Origin: Cryptomeria japonica
Lineage: Eukaryota > Streptophyta > Pinopsida > Cupressales > Cupressaceae
Length of the DNA: 64,000 nucleotides
Reading direction: 5' to 3'
Assembly: GCF_030272615.1 (NCBI RefSeq)
Contig: NC_081410.1
Coordinates: 570,047,152-570,111,151 of the forward strand
Shown here: positions 63,351 through 64,000 of the stretch, piece by piece
Numbering within the stretch: position 1 is the stretch's first letter
Layout: every line of letters begins with the position of its first letter
Program-made: the position numbers and the translations under genes
Notes under the pieces: model-generated
The model's input: only the letters and a program-made list of their open reading frames with translations
Database searches by the model: none
What the model was told of the DNA's origin: nothing

Positions 63351-63456
63351 CCACATTGTTTTTTGTTGGGCAATAGAGAACTTAAATCCAACAACCTCGT
63401 GAACGAGGAATATATTAATTATTATATAATAATTATATTTATTATATAATTTATAT

Positions 63457-63992
63457 ATATATAAAATTGATAATAATTATATTTATTATATAATTTATAT
63501 ATATAAAAAAATTTATATCTTATTATATAAATGGATGAATTAAAGTCGCACATTTAATTTTCGTATATGTTTGACATTTATAATTTTATGTATTTTTTAA
63601 ACTATTATTAAAAATCAAATGATTCCATTTATCACCATTGCATAGTCAAAAGAAATAGGACAAAACATCTAATAATAATAAATAGTCGATCAATAAAATT
63701 ATACAATTGTTATGTATTAGTGATGCTATTATAAGATACTATTGTTTAAAGTGATACTATGAAAGTGCGAATAACAAAATTCAACAAATACTAAAAAAAT
63801 TACATCATACTAATAAGATTATAAAATATAATTATCTAAAGGAATAATAAATAAAATAGTTTCTATATTTGAAAAAAATAAGTGGTCCTCATTCATCGAC
63901 AAACTACTAATCTTTATAGATATTTTCAAGGAGCATCAACCTTAGATGCTGAAAAAGGCTGTCTTAGTAGAGCAACATAGTTTTTAGTTTGT
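63457..63992 (+). promoter_or_regulatory. Upstream region of a P450, right arm of a spaced inverted repeat
   Basis: Inverted copy of 55086-55619. The far end shows an extra tandem copy of a ~65-bp AT-rich unit (63421-63500). Ends directly at the ATG at 63993. Confidence 0.75.
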
Positions 63993-64000
63993 ATGGATAT
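63993..64000 (+). CDS. Start of a further CYP76-like P450 (rest outside the window)
   Basis: ATGGATAT at the window edge matches the first bases of the P450 at 55085 (MDIL...) and is preceded by the same upstream sequence. Only the first two codons and two bases of the third are visible; whether the gene is intact cannot be judged. Confidence 0.55.

Overview
The window looks like intergenic DNA from a large plant nuclear genome, most likely a conifer or other gymnosperm (inference). It has plant-type cytochrome P450 copies with a short phase-0 intron, a plant PPR pseudogene, a Tat-like Ty3 retrotransposon with LTRs near 4.7 kb, copia-type LTRs with an initiator-Met PBS, degraded L1-type LINEs and 5S-derived repeats. 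I find no clearly intact host gene. Almost everything recognisable is a transposable element or a broken gene.

Layout. 0-1.6 kb: a minus-strand copia-type LTR pair separated by only 61 bp. 3.98 kb: an orphan TATA box with a possible first exon. 4.95-5.46 kb: an inverted repeat carrying two 5S rRNA-derived promoters. 5.6-7.16 kb: a decayed minus-strand retroelement-type ORF. 8.58-9.88 kb: the 3' part of a LINE. 11.86-12.77 kb: a solo LTR with a perfect TSD. 13.15-15.61 kb: a tandem 1.2-kb duplication with an expanded (GA)n in the second copy. 16.25-17.14 kb: the 3' fragment of a P450 gene. 21.78-22.76 kb: another LTR.

22.76-46.83 kb is a nest. A PPR pseudogene is split by a plus-strand, solo-LTR-like unit of about 6.1 kb net (22981-46211). 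That unit is itself split by a solo LTR (26184-27545) and by a complete Tat-like Ty3 element on the minus strand (28592-44323, TSD GGTAC). The striking point is that both 4.7-kb LTRs of the Tat element, and the 6.1-kb solo LTR, carry related reading frames of roughly 1,000 codons. Each lies downstream of palindromic repeats and a TATA-like box. I regard this LTR-borne gene family as the best candidate for a little-described system. Two further decayed ORFs (5.6-7.16 kb and 48.7-49.86 kb) have the same layout and are probably distant relatives.

48.1-64 kb: a LINE-type RNase H fragment, the second retroelement-type ORF, and then a P450 cluster. A 5' P450 fragment (+) is fused tail-to-tail to another 5' P450 fragment (-), so a transcript would fold into a hairpin with arms of about 1.1 kb. 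The upstream region of the second fragment recurs as an almost identical inverted copy at the right edge of the window, where a further P450 begins (ATG at 63993). Between them lie a decayed L1-type LINE, a PIF1/Helitron-type helicase fragment, degenerate telomere-like repeats and another RNase H fragment.
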